A stretch of DNA of 51,102 nucleotides from Verrucomicrobiales bacterium (lineage in GTDB: Bacteria; Verrucomicrobiota; Verrucomicrobiia; Verrucomicrobiales; DEV007): NCBI GenBank assembly GCA_029213065.1, contig JARGPH010000016.1:1-51102 (forward strand), in the 5' to 3' direction. Each line of letters opens with the position of its first letter. Positions within the stretch are counted from its first letter, which is position 1. Below, in pieces: positions 42,733 to 51,050 of the stretch. The notes beneath the pieces were generated by a model. That model saw nothing but the letters and a program-made list of their open reading frames with translations. It did no database searches and was not told the origin of the DNA. Both the position numbers and the translations under genes were made by a program.

Positions 42733-43776
42733 ATGCGTCTTTCTTTTATCACTCTTCTTGCCCTGTCAGGGGTCTACGCAAATGCCGCCGACCCGCTGGC
42801 CTTCGATGATCCCAAGCCTCAACGCTACGAACTCACTGCCCGCGCCAGCGAACTCGACTCACGCGTCAAAGCCCATCCCGGGATCGGATTCCTCATCGAC
42901 GACGCCAAAGGCAAACCCGCTGATATTCAACAGGCAACGGTCGACACCTCAGTGAAACCACGGGGCAAAATGGTGATCTGGCTGATGGGCTACAACACCG
43001 GACTTTTCGAGCGCCTCAACAGCTACGGACTCCACGCGATCCGGCCCCACTATGCGAACCGCTGGTTCAGCCTCGTCTGCAAGGAGAAACCGATTGGGCC
43101 CGAGTGCCGCGGGAACGTCCGCCTCGAAGCCGCTACCGGCGAGGATTTCAGCGACGACGTCGATATTCCCAAGCCCGACGGGATGATGGAGCGGAGCCAT
43201 CAGATGGTAAAATGGCTCGCGAAAGAGAATCCCGAAGGAAAATGGGACTACTTCCTCACCGCCGATGGCAAGGGACTGCGCTGGGAAGACATCATCGTTT
43301 CCGGCGCCTCACACGGTTCCACCACCGCTGCCCGCTTCGCCAAACACGTTAAAGTGAGTCGAGTCGTCGCGCTTTGCGGACCTAGAGACAACTACCAGAC
43401 CTGGCAGTCACTCCCTTCTAAAACTCCGGCGAACCGCATCTTCGGATTCTCCCACGTTCTCGACGGTGGCTGGACCGCCGATCACTACTGCCGTTCCTGG
43501 GAAATGATGGGTTTGCATCAATACGGCCGCATCGTCAATGTCGATAAGACGCCTTTTCCCTACGAGAATACACGCCGTCTCATCACTGATTTTGATGTCG
43601 ATGGCAATACCAACCGGGCGCACAGCAGCGTCCAGCCCGGAGGCTCAGCCGGGAAAGACGCTGACGGAAATTTTATTCACGAAGACGTCTGGCGCTATCT
43701 CTACACCCACCCCGTCGACGAGATCGGCGAGGGCGTTCCTGCAGACGACGACTGCCTCAAAGATCAGAAGCAGTGA
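42733..43776 (+). CDS. Exported alpha/beta-hydrolase-like protein (BPSS1187 type)
   Basis: A 347-residue protein from the ATG at 42733 with a signal peptide (RLSFITLLALSGVYANA). The nucleophile elbow is VSGASHGSTTAARFAKH (Ser within G-x-S-x-G-like GASHGS), strand context DIIVSGASHG and then VVALCGPRDNYQTW. The acid and histidine of the triad are not certain by eye; H-rich AHSSVQPGG and FIHEDVWRYLYTHP near the end are candidates. It resembles the BPSS1187 alpha/beta hydrolases annotated in environmental bacteria. Substrate unknown; esterase activity on polysaccharide decorations would fit the neighbourhood of sulfatases but is inference. A longer reading from 42631 overlaps the divergent kinase start. 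Confidence 0.8.
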   Translation: MRLSFITLLALSGVYANAADPLAFDDPKPQRYELTARASELDSRVKAHPGIGFLIDDAKGKPADIQQATVDTSVKPRGKMVIWLMGYNTGLFERLNSYGLHAIRPHYANRWFSLVCKEKPIGPECRGNVRLEAATGEDFSDDVDIPKPDGMMERSHQMVKWLAKENPEGKWDYFLTADGKGLRWEDIIVSGASHGSTTAARFAKHVKVSRVVALCGPRDNYQTWQSLPSKTPANRIFGFSHVLDGGWTADHYCRSWEMMGLHQYGRIVNVDKTPFPYENTRRLITDFDVDGNTNRAHSSVQPGGSAGKDADGNFIHEDVWRYLYTHPVDEIGEGVPADDDCLKDQKQ

Positions 43777-43930
43777 TCCCACTGTATACGGACAGATTCT
43801 CGTTAATCACCGAACGCTTCAGAGAGCGAAGTCGCGGCCATCGCCTACAGCACTACGCAAGCGCTGTATCCGGACCCCTGAACCCGGACGAACGCTCCGG
43901 GATGAGCAAACAATTTAAAACAGGAAACGT

Positions 43931-44248
43931 TTAATCTTTCGGCGCCCGATTCTTCGATTTAAAGTCGGGCGGTCGCTTCCTGACCCATTTGACGAACTTC
44001 ACAATCTCTTCGTTCTCCCGCAGCGCTTCAATCGTGCTGTAGGTGCGGGCGAGTTCCGTTTCGGAAAAGAGACTGTGAATTTTGCTGTGACAAATCGTGT
44101 GAATCACGGCAATGGGGCCGTGCTTACCCCCGCGAAGTTTCGGGACGAGATGATGACGACTTTCGAGATGAGGCGGGATGGGGCGATCGCACAGCGGGCA
44201 GATCAACCAGTCGGAAAAATCCGTATGCGGCGAACTTCTTCGCCCCAT
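43931..44248 (-). CDS. HNH endonuclease-like protein
   Basis: A 105-residue protein. C17-x-x-C20 (LICPLCDRP) and C53-H54 to H58 (IHTICHSKIHS) are zinc-like ligands and H32/H33 (ESRHHLVPKLRGGKHG) carries the first HNH histidine, so the beta-beta-alpha-metal fold is complete. Family members cut DNA in restriction, homing or mobile elements, but short solo HNH proteins are of unknown use. Its ATG overlaps the aldehyde dehydrogenase stop as TAATG (44246-44250), and it is the last gene of the deoC operon. Confidence 0.88.
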   Translation of the reverse strand: MGRRSSPHTDFSDWLICPLCDRPIPPHLESRHHLVPKLRGGKHGPIAVIHTICHSKIHSLFSETELARTYSTIEALRENEEIVKFVKWVRKRPPDFKSKNRAPKD

Positions 44249-45699
44249 TAAAACTTGAGGTAAGGTGCCAGTCCCTGCAAGCCCCCTTCGCGCCCAAAAC
44301 CGCTCTCTTTAAAGCCGCCGAACGGACTCGTCGGATCAAATTTGTTGAACGTGTTCGCCCAGATCACGCCGGCCTTGAGTTGATCCGCCATCGCGAAAAT
44401 CTTACTCCCCTTGTCCGTCCAGATCCCCGCGCTGAGCCCGTAGCAGGTGTCATTGGCCCTCGCAATCGCCTCCGCCGGAGTCCGGAAAGTGAGGACACTG
44501 AGAACCGGTCCGAAAATTTCCTCCCGGGCAATGCGGTGACTCGACGTCACGCCGGTGAAAAAAGACGGCTTAAACCAGAACCCCTCCTCCGGCAGGGAAC
44601 AGCCCGGCTCATGAAGGGTTGCGCCTTCATCGATTCCCGAACCGACCAGTTCGGTGATGCGACCCAGTTGAGCCTTGGAATTGATCGCGCCGATGTCGGT
44701 ATTCTTATCGAGCGGATCACCGACACGCAGCGTCTCAATGCGTCGTTCCAGCCGCGCGACGAACTCATCGTGAATTGACTCCTGAATCAGGAGGCGACTT
44801 CCTGCGCAGCAGACATGCCCCTGATTGAAATAAATACCATTGATGACGCCTTCGACAGCCTGCTCAATCGGAGCGTCTTCAAAAACAAGATTGGCCGCCT
44901 TTCCGCCCAGTTCGAGAGTGAGACGCTTTCCGCTCGCGGCGACAGACTTGGCAATGCGTTTGCCGACAGCCGTTGACCCGGTAAAGGCAATCTTGTCGAT
45001 CCCGGGATGCTCGACGAGCGCGTTCCCCGTCTCACCCGCACCGGTCACAATGTTGACGACACCGTCGGGAAGTCCCGCTTCCTGAAAAATCTCCGCGAGA
45101 TGCATCGCCGTCACCGAAGTGGTTTCGGCCGGTTTCAAGACCACGGTATTGCCGCAGGCAAGGGCCGGGGCAATTTTCCACGCCGCCATCAGCAGTGGAA
45201 AATTCCACGGGATGATCTGGCCCGCGACCCCGACGGGCTTCGGGGTGCGCCCCGGAAACGCGTATTCCAGCTTGTCCGCCCAACCCGCGTAATAAAAGAA
45301 ATGCGCCGCGACGAGTGGGAGATCGACGTCACGACTTTCCTTGATCGGCTTACCGCCGTCGATCGATTCAATAATCGCAAGTTCGCGTGATTTTTCCTGA
45401 ACGATTCGGGCAATCCGGAAAAGGTATTTTCCCCGCTCCGCCGGAGCCATCGGTCCCCACACTTTTTCGTAGGCACGACGGGCGCTTTTCACGGCGGCGT
45501 CGACGTCACCGGCATCACCATTAGCGATCCGGGCATGACGTTTCCCCGTCGCGGGATTCACCGACTGAAAATACTTCCCCGCTTTCGGCGGAACAAACTT
45601 TCCATCGATGAAAAGCTCATACTTTTTCCGCATCGACACCGGCGTCGTTTCCGGTGCCGGGGCGTAGTCAAAAGCGCTGCCAAAATTCAAATCACTCAT
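44248..45699 (-). CDS. Aldehyde dehydrogenase
   Basis: A 483-residue NAD(P)-dependent aldehyde dehydrogenase. Conserved sites: IIPWNFPLLMAAWKIAPALA, LKPAETTS, FTGSTAVGKRIAK, LELGGKAANLVF (general-base Glu), QGHVCCAGSRLLI (catalytic Cys), EEIFGPVLSVLTF and PFGGFKESGFGREGGLQGL. There is no signal peptide. It is 49 bases downstream of deoC, so it may oxidise acetaldehyde produced from deoxyribose 5-phosphate, giving acetate or acetyl units; this is inference from gene order. It is coupled by TAATG to the HNH gene. Confidence 0.93.
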   Translation of the reverse strand: MSDLNFGSAFDYAPAPETTPVSMRKKYELFIDGKFVPPKAGKYFQSVNPATGKRHARIANGDAGDVDAAVKSARRAYEKVWGPMAPAERGKYLFRIARIVQEKSRELAIIESIDGGKPIKESRDVDLPLVAAHFFYYAGWADKLEYAFPGRTPKPVGVAGQIIPWNFPLLMAAWKIAPALACGNTVVLKPAETTSVTAMHLAEIFQEAGLPDGVVNIVTGAGETGNALVEHPGIDKIAFTGSTAVGKRIAKSVAASGKRLTLELGGKAANLVFEDAPIEQAVEGVINGIYFNQGHVCCAGSRLLIQESIHDEFVARLERRIETLRVGDPLDKNTDIGAINSKAQLGRITELVGSGIDEGATLHEPGCSLPEEGFWFKPSFFTGVTSSHRIAREEIFGPVLSVLTFRTPAEAIARANDTCYGLSAGIWTDKGSKIFAMADQLKAGVIWANTFNKFDPTSPFGGFKESGFGREGGLQGLAPYLKF

Positions 45700-45748
45700 C
45701 TTAAATAAATCTACCTCTACCTTTTACTCGCTGCTTACAGCTCTCTCC

Positions 45749-46648
45749 CTACCCCTTCGAAAAATAGTCTGAACTCTGGTAATTTCCGTCGACCAGCTTC
45801 GCGAGCTGGAGCTCGACATCACCGAGAAGAGAGCTCGCCCCGAATCGAAAGAGCTCCGGTGTGAGCCAGTCATCACCGATCGTTTCTTTAACCATGACGA
45901 GATACTGAAGCGCTTCCTTCGCAGTCCGGATTCCACCGGCAGGCTTGACTCCGACTTTCTTTCCTGTCGCGAGAAAATGATCCCGCACCGTCTCCACGAG
46001 AAGAAGAGTGACCGGCAAGGTCGCGGCCGGGGAAACCTTTCCAGTTGAGGTTTTGATGAAATCCGCGCCCGCCTCAATTGCTAGCTGGCTCACCAGCCTG
46101 ACATTATCATAGGTCTGCAGTTCCCCTGTTTCAAAAATCACTTTAAGATGCGACTCACCGCAGGCTTCTTTCACCGCAGCGATTTCGTCACTGACACGCC
46201 CATATTCCCCTTCGAGGAACGCGCCTCGACTGATTACCATATCAATCTCGGCGGCACCGGAGTTGACCGCGTCTCTGACATCGGCGAGACGAATCTCAAG
46301 CGGATACTGACCGCTTGGAAACCCCGTCGCCACCGAAGCGACGGGAATACCGGAGCCTTCCAGCTCAGCGACGGCATGAGCAACCTGATTCGGATACACG
46401 CAAATCGCAGCACACGGAGGGCACTCGTAACGCTCCGCCATGGGCCGGCGCGCCTTGCGGCAGAGGTAGGAAACCTTCCCTTTCGAATCAGCCCCTTCCA
46501 GTGTCGTCAGGTCCATCATCGAGACGGCCATTTTCAGGCCGACGCGCTTCGCCTCATTTTTAATGGAGCGCTTGGTGAATTGCGAGGCGCGCTCGTCCAC
46601 GCCAACCTGATCGACAGCGGGAACGGGAAAATTCAAAGTGAAAGACAT
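45749..46648 (-). CDS. deoC: Deoxyribose-phosphate aldolase
   Basis: A 299-residue TIM-barrel class I aldolase that splits 2-deoxyribose 5-phosphate into acetaldehyde and glyceraldehyde 3-phosphate. The Schiff-base lysine is in ADFIKTSTGKVSPAATLPVT, the second lysine in KVGVKPAGGIRTAKEALQYL, and EIDMVISRGAFLEGEYGRVS marks a further active-site strand. AAICVYPNQVAHAVAELEGS is the N-terminal conserved block. It is somewhat longer than E. coli DeoC (259). Encoded 16 bases after the membrane-protein gene 46665-47483 and before an aldehyde dehydrogenase, in a deoxynucleoside-catabolic operon. Confidence 0.95.
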   Translation of the reverse strand: MSFTLNFPVPAVDQVGVDERASQFTKRSIKNEAKRVGLKMAVSMMDLTTLEGADSKGKVSYLCRKARRPMAERYECPPCAAICVYPNQVAHAVAELEGSGIPVASVATGFPSGQYPLEIRLADVRDAVNSGAAEIDMVISRGAFLEGEYGRVSDEIAAVKEACGESHLKVIFETGELQTYDNVRLVSQLAIEAGADFIKTSTGKVSPAATLPVTLLLVETVRDHFLATGKKVGVKPAGGIRTAKEALQYLVMVKETIGDDWLTPELFRFGASSLLGDVELQLAKLVDGNYQSSDYFSKG

Positions 46649-46664
46649 ATCAAAAACGGGCGTA

Positions 46665-47483
46665 TCAGCACATCTTCACCATATCTTTTACGAGTTGAAA
46701 GTAGAGATAAAAAAGCCCTTTCCAGGAATAGCAGAACGTCTCCGCGGTCTCGGCCAATCGCAGCAATCCCAGATCGATGTTGTGACGAATTTGCTGATCG
46801 GTTTCTTTCTCGATCATACTGAGAAACTCTCCGGTGTCTTCCGCCACAAAATCGTCAGAGATATAGCCGAGACCATTGAGCCAGAGTCGGTGCGCATCGA
46901 GCATTTCGCCGAAGGTATCGGCAAAAGGCTCCTGCCTCAGCGTCACGTGAGGAGCAGACTTCATCGGACTGCTGAAGGGAACATTCGTGGTCCGGTAAAT
47001 CCTGCCGTCCGGCAGGCGAGAGGAAAGGGTGAAGCACCCCCAGGAAACATCCTCCTGCTCGGTCAAGCAGATCGCGGCCTGCTCACGTTCCTCTTCGTTG
47101 TAAAAAATCCGGTAGAACTGGTTCATCCCCTCCCAGTCCCAACCGCTGTCGGAAATGTATTCGAAGCCCTCTTCCTCGACCTCACTGGTCATTTCCGTAA
47201 AAGCCGGAAACCGTGACGAACCGGGAGGGGATTTTTTCTCCAGCTCTTTACTGATCGGTAAACGCATCGACCGCACCCGTGTCAGCAACTCGACCCAGGG
47301 AAGCAAAAACCAGGCGAGAAGCCCGCCGACACCGGCAATAATGCTGCCGGTCGGAAAATAAACCGCTAAAAAGGTGGCTGCGAGAATACCGAGCGCACCC
47401 AGTTTCCCGAGGAAGCGAATTTGGAAACTCCGCAGCGCGAATGACAGAACGAGGACACCGAGGACGATAAACAACTGAGTCAT
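46665..47483 (-). CDS. Membrane-anchored hypothetical protein leading the deoC operon
   Basis: A 272-residue protein with two N-terminal helices (QLFIVLGVLVLSFALRSFQI and LGALGILAATFLAVYFPTGS), possibly a third (VGGLLAWFLLPWVELLTRVR), and a cytoplasmic part (YISDSGWDWEGMNQFYRIFY, NEEEREQAAICLTEQEDVSW). No family recognised. It is separated by 16 bases from deoC, so the operon may be led by an unrelated membrane protein. Upstream bases 47484-47681 hold the second copy of the 44-base repeat and presumably the promoter. Confidence 0.75.
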   Translation of the reverse strand: MTQLFIVLGVLVLSFALRSFQIRFLGKLGALGILAATFLAVYFPTGSIIAGVGGLLAWFLLPWVELLTRVRSMRLPISKELEKKSPPGSSRFPAFTEMTSEVEEEGFEYISDSGWDWEGMNQFYRIFYNEEEREQAAICLTEQEDVSWGCFTLSSRLPDGRIYRTTNVPFSSPMKSAPHVTLRQEPFADTFGEMLDAHRLWLNGLGYISDDFVAEDTGEFLSMIEKETDQQIRHNIDLGLLRLAETAETFCYSWKGLFYLYFQLVKDMVKMC

Positions 47484-47563
47484 AGAAAGGGCAATCAGTG
47501 TAATACGCGATTGCCTGCTCTGAAAGGGGAAATAGTGAGGCCTGATTTGGCTCGCCTAAACAA

Positions 47564-47607
47564 GGAGTGGCTGCATCCTGCTGCCAATGGAGACTCCGCG
47601 CAGAGGC
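47564..47607. repeat. 44-base dispersed repeat, copy 2
   Basis: Matches 34198-34241 at 37 of 44 positions, starting GGAGTGGCTGCATCCT, and lies between lysS and the membrane-protein gene 46665-47483. GGAGT/ACTCC again form its inverted ends (47564-47568, 47594-47598). A GC-rich stretch with GCCTCCTGCGGGAGTC follows to 47640. Confidence 0.6.
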
Positions 47608-47681
47608 CACGAGGCGTCAGACACGCCTCCTGCGGGAGTCTTTTCAGGCGGCTGGAAGCGCGCCTCTCCTTGGAAAATGCC

Positions 47682-49163
47682 TTACGAATCCTTGCGCTTT
47701 AGCTGCGGGAAAAGAACCACGTCGCGGATCGACTCGGCACCGGTCAGCATCATCATGACGCGATCGATTCCGATTCCGATACCGCCAGCAGGTGGCATTC
47801 CGTATTCGAGTGCGAGGAGGAAATCTTCGTCCACTTTCTGGATCTCCTCTCCGGCCTGATCTTCAAGTCGCTTACGCTGAACGTCGGGATCATTGAGCTC
47901 AGAATATCCGGGTGAAATCTCAACCCCGTTGATGATCAGCTCGTAGACATCGACCACGGAATCGTCTTCGGTGTTCTGCTTCGCGAGCGGCACGAGTTCC
48001 TTGGAAACGTGTGTCACGAAAACAGGATCAATCGATTTCTCCTCGACTAGCTTCTCAAAAACCTGCTGGGAAACCTCGTAGTCCTCCATTCCTGCGGAAA
48101 TCTCGACGCCGAGCTCCTTGCATTTCTCTACGCGTCCTTCCGGAGTGAGATCCCACCATCCGGCGCCAGCCGCGTTTTCAACGAGCTCTTTGTAGGGAGC
48201 CCGCTTCCAGGGACGGCTCAGGTCGATCGTCTTCGTGACGTTGCCTTCCGCATCCTTATGCTCAATTTTCAAACCACCGCAGTACTTTTCCGCGAGGTGA
48301 CAAATCAGGTCTTCGACAAGATCGGCCATTTGCTCGTAATCGGCATAGGCCCAGTAGGCCTCGAGCATCGTGAACTCAGGATTGTGGCGACGGCTGATAC
48401 CCTCGTTCCGGAAACTCCGGTTGAGCTCAAACACTTTATCGAAACCGGCCACAAGGAGACGCTTCAAATATAGCTCAGGCGCGATCCGCAGATACATGTC
48501 CATCCCGAGCGCATTGTGATGCGTCTCGAAAGGCTGAGCAGCAGCACCGCCGGGAACGTCCTGAAGCATCGGCGTTTCCACTTCGAAGAAATCGCGCTCC
48601 TGCAGGTAGCGGCGGATCTCCGCGATCATGAGGCTGCGCTTTTTGAAAATCTCACGGGATTTCTCGTTTGCGATCAAATCGAGGTAGCGCTGACGGTATT
48701 TAATCTGCGGATCGACAACGCCATGCCATTTCGACGGCATCGGACGAAGTGATTTGGAAAGAATCGTGACCTTGAGGGCTTTCACGGAAGGCTCACCGAC
48801 TTTGGTCGTGAACGTCTCACCTTCGATACCGATCCAGTCACCGATGTCGAGTTGCTTGTAGGCTTCCCAGTTTTCTTCGCCGATTGCCTTCTGATTCACA
48901 AAAATCTGAATGCGGCCATTGATGTCGGAAATATCGAGAAAATTGCTTTTTCCCATGTCGCGAAGCGCCGTAATCCGGCCAGCAATCGTAACCGTTTTCT
49001 CCTCCTCAAAATTCTCGCGGAGATGGCCGGGAGTTTCGTTGGTCTCGAATTTGGCGCCAAACGGATCGACTCCCTGCTCACGAAGACTCTCGAGTTTTTC
49101 GCGACGCACTTGCAAAAGGGCTCCAAGATCTTCAACTTGTGTCTCTTCGTTTTGTTCAGACAT
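47682..49163 (-). CDS. lysS: Lysine-tRNA ligase, class II
   Basis: A 493-residue class IIb synthetase. The OB-fold anticodon-binding domain covers about residues 60-160 (VTIAGRITALRDMGKSNFLD, GRIQIFVNQKA). Motif 1 is in the FFEVETPMLQDVPGGAAAQP region, motif 2 FELNRSFRNEGISRRHNPEF followed by TMLEAYWAYADYEQMADLVE, motif 3 GIGIGIDRVMMMLTGAESIR with DVVLFPQLK. It charges tRNA(Lys). It starts 42 bases from the divergent metallophosphoesterase gene and ends before the repeat at 47564-47607; no T-tract terminator is visible downstream. Confidence 0.97.
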   Translation of the reverse strand: MSEQNEETQVEDLGALLQVRREKLESLREQGVDPFGAKFETNETPGHLRENFEEEKTVTIAGRITALRDMGKSNFLDISDINGRIQIFVNQKAIGEENWEAYKQLDIGDWIGIEGETFTTKVGEPSVKALKVTILSKSLRPMPSKWHGVVDPQIKYRQRYLDLIANEKSREIFKKRSLMIAEIRRYLQERDFFEVETPMLQDVPGGAAAQPFETHHNALGMDMYLRIAPELYLKRLLVAGFDKVFELNRSFRNEGISRRHNPEFTMLEAYWAYADYEQMADLVEDLICHLAEKYCGGLKIEHKDAEGNVTKTIDLSRPWKRAPYKELVENAAGAGWWDLTPEGRVEKCKELGVEISAGMEDYEVSQQVFEKLVEEKSIDPVFVTHVSKELVPLAKQNTEDDSVVDVYELIINGVEISPGYSELNDPDVQRKRLEDQAGEEIQKVDEDFLLALEYGMPPAGGIGIGIDRVMMMLTGAESIRDVVLFPQLKRKDS

Positions 49164-49205
49164 AAAATGGGTAAAGGCAGATATTAATAAACGGAAAACC
49201 GAAGA

Positions 49206-49925
49206 ATGGGCGACACCCGCGAAAAATCAACCAAAGTTCCAGACTTAGATGCTGCTTACGAAGAAGTTGCTCCCGGTGTATTTCTCGATGGCCGCCTTGC
49301 CCTGCATCACCCCGAAGAAGGTTGGCTCGCGATTTCCGATCTGCATTTCGGCTACGAAGTGAGCCGTCGACGTGACGGCGGGCTCTGGCCAATGTGGGGA
49401 ATGGAATCCCTCAGCGAGCGACTGCGACTGCTCGTGAAGGATCTGCGACCGGAAACGCTGATCCTCGCCGGTGACATCGTTGACAGCGCCGCCGCAGCCC
49501 GTGAGGCGGTCGACTGGCTCTCCGGAATTCATGAACTCTGCGCGACCACCATTCTGATCGAAGGAAATCACGACAGAGGCGAAGTGACCCGCCAATTTCC
49601 CTTTGTTCCCTCATTTGAGACCGGTTCCTTCTTTTTTCACCATGGTCACCTCCCCCTTTTCGAGGAACAGAGAGACTCAGCCTCCGGTCGCATTGAAGTA
49701 ACCGGCCACAGACACCCCTCGGTCCGATTGAACGACGGAGCCGGCACTTCACTGAAGCTACCCGCACTGACGATGGAGGAGCGTCCTGATCAGTCCTCCA
49801 GCCGCTGGATTCTACCCGCATTCTCCCCCTGGGCGGGAGGCGTGAAATACCAGCCTGACAAAACAGCGATTCAATTCAGGCAATGGGCCTGTTCCTCCGG
49901 TAGAGTGTTTGAAATCCACACCTGA
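49206..49925 (+). CDS. Metallophosphoesterase (PdeM/YkuE-like)
   Basis: A 239-residue calcineurin-like phosphoesterase. Metal and active-site motifs are in order: AISDLHFGYE (D-x-H), LAGDIVDSAA (G-D), LIEGNHDRG (G-N-H-D), FFFHHGH and VTGHRHPSV (G-H-x-H). The nearest recognised group is the ligase-associated DNA-damage-response phosphoesterase PdeM, but no ligase or helicase gene is adjacent. Only 6 bases separate it from the epimerase gene, so the two are co-transcribed. It may hydrolyse a cyclic or linear phosphodiester; substrate unknown. Confidence 0.88.
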   Translation: MGDTREKSTKVPDLDAAYEEVAPGVFLDGRLALHHPEEGWLAISDLHFGYEVSRRRDGGLWPMWGMESLSERLRLLVKDLRPETLILAGDIVDSAAAAREAVDWLSGIHELCATTILIEGNHDRGEVTRQFPFVPSFETGSFFFHHGHLPLFEEQRDSASGRIEVTGHRHPSVRLNDGAGTSLKLPALTMEERPDQSSSRWILPAFSPWAGGVKYQPDKTAIQFRQWACSSGRVFEIHT

Positions 49926-49931
49926 TTACTT

Positions 49932-50816
49932 ATGGCAAAACCCACTATCCTTATCATTGGTCACGGCTATGTCGGCTCGGAGTTGGCACGGCAGCTCGAC
50001 GAAGAAGGCTATCTCGTCACCGCCGTAAACCGGACCCTTGACGACACCCCCGCCCCCTTTCCTCTCGTGGAGGCGGATGTGAGTTCCCTCGATTCGCTCG
50101 ATTCACTGCAAAGCGCAGTCGACTGGCCTGACTGGATTATTCACTGCGCCAGCTCCGGCCGCGGCGGGGCCGATGCCTATCGGTCAGTGTTCCTCGACGG
50201 GATCAAAAATATTCAGGACGTTTTCACAGAAACTCCCATCATTCTCACGAGCAGCAGCAGCGTATACGGTCAGGTCGATGGCTCGGTTGTAGATGAAAAT
50301 TCAGAGACCTCCCCCGACCGGGAAACAAGTCAGATTCTCTGTGAAGCCGAGTCTCTTGTGACGAGACAAAACGGCATTGCCCTTCGCCTCGCAGGCATTT
50401 ACGGACCCGAGCGCTCGGTCCACCTGAAGAAAATGCTCAACGGAACCGCCACGATCGAATCGGGAGAAGTGAGCCGTTATCTCAATCAGATTCATCGCGA
50501 TGACGCGGCCGGCGCGATCCGGCATTTAATCGGCCGCGAAGAGACAGATCACTGCGGCCGGATCTTCAACGTGAGCGACGACGAGCCGATCACGATGCGA
50601 GACTGCTACGAGAAAATGGCCGACATTTTCGAACTTCCCGTCCCTCCCGAATCCGAACCCGACAAAAACCGGAAGCGTGCCTGGACAAATAAGATAGTCA
50701 GCAACGAGGCTCTAAAGGCGACCGGCTGGATTCCGAACTATCCTTCGTTCATCGATGCCCTTTCCGGCGACCCCCGTCTCGTGCCATCGATCCGCGGGCC
50801 ATTGGAGCAGGACTAG
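49932..50816 (+). CDS. NAD-dependent epimerase/dehydratase family protein
   Basis: A 294-residue extended short-chain dehydrogenase. The NAD-binding loop is ILIIGHGYVGSELARQL (G-x-G-x-x-G variant), with the DWIIHCASSGR strand and LTSSSSVYGQ holding Ser/Tyr. A canonical Y-x-x-x-K is not evident where expected, so catalytic competence is uncertain; it may be an SDR such as YeeZ type, which often lacks full epimerase function. The later RLAGIYGPERSVHLKK, IHRDDAAGAIRHL and KATGWIPNYPSFIDAL are typical. Cytoplasmic. Only 6 bases follow the phosphoesterase gene. Confidence 0.85.
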   Translation: MAKPTILIIGHGYVGSELARQLDEEGYLVTAVNRTLDDTPAPFPLVEADVSSLDSLDSLQSAVDWPDWIIHCASSGRGGADAYRSVFLDGIKNIQDVFTETPIILTSSSSVYGQVDGSVVDENSETSPDRETSQILCEAESLVTRQNGIALRLAGIYGPERSVHLKKMLNGTATIESGEVSRYLNQIHRDDAAGAIRHLIGREETDHCGRIFNVSDDEPITMRDCYEKMADIFELPVPPESEPDKNRKRAWTNKIVSNEALKATGWIPNYPSFIDALSGDPRLVPSIRGPLEQD

Positions 50817-51050
50817 ACCCGGATTTCGGCATCCGGCTGAAATCATCCAATCGAGAAAGAGCCATTGGTGAATTGAAATTGAACCACCGGAATTTCGTTC
50901 ACCGGTTCTGCGGCCCCTCCGGGGCCGGTATAGGTATGGTATGGTGTTTCCCGGCGTTTCGCTGCGCTCCACACCGCGCTACTTTCTTACGAGCCTCCGG
51001 CTCCCGGGGAAGGAGCAGTTGAAAACTTTGAGAGGATACCCACGCACCTC
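50817..51050. other. Intergenic region with two GC hairpins
   Basis: CCGGAT (50819-50824) pairs with ATCCGG (50831-50836) just past the epimerase stop, terminator-like without T tract. CGGCCCC (50911-50917) pairs with GGGGCCG (50921-50927), loop TCC. The rest is GC-rich with imperfect repeats and shows no gene. Confidence 0.5.

Noticed and set aside
43777-43930. Stem TACAGC/GCTGTA in the gap between the hydrolase and HNH genes
   Set aside because: Short stem without T tract; too weak to call a terminator.
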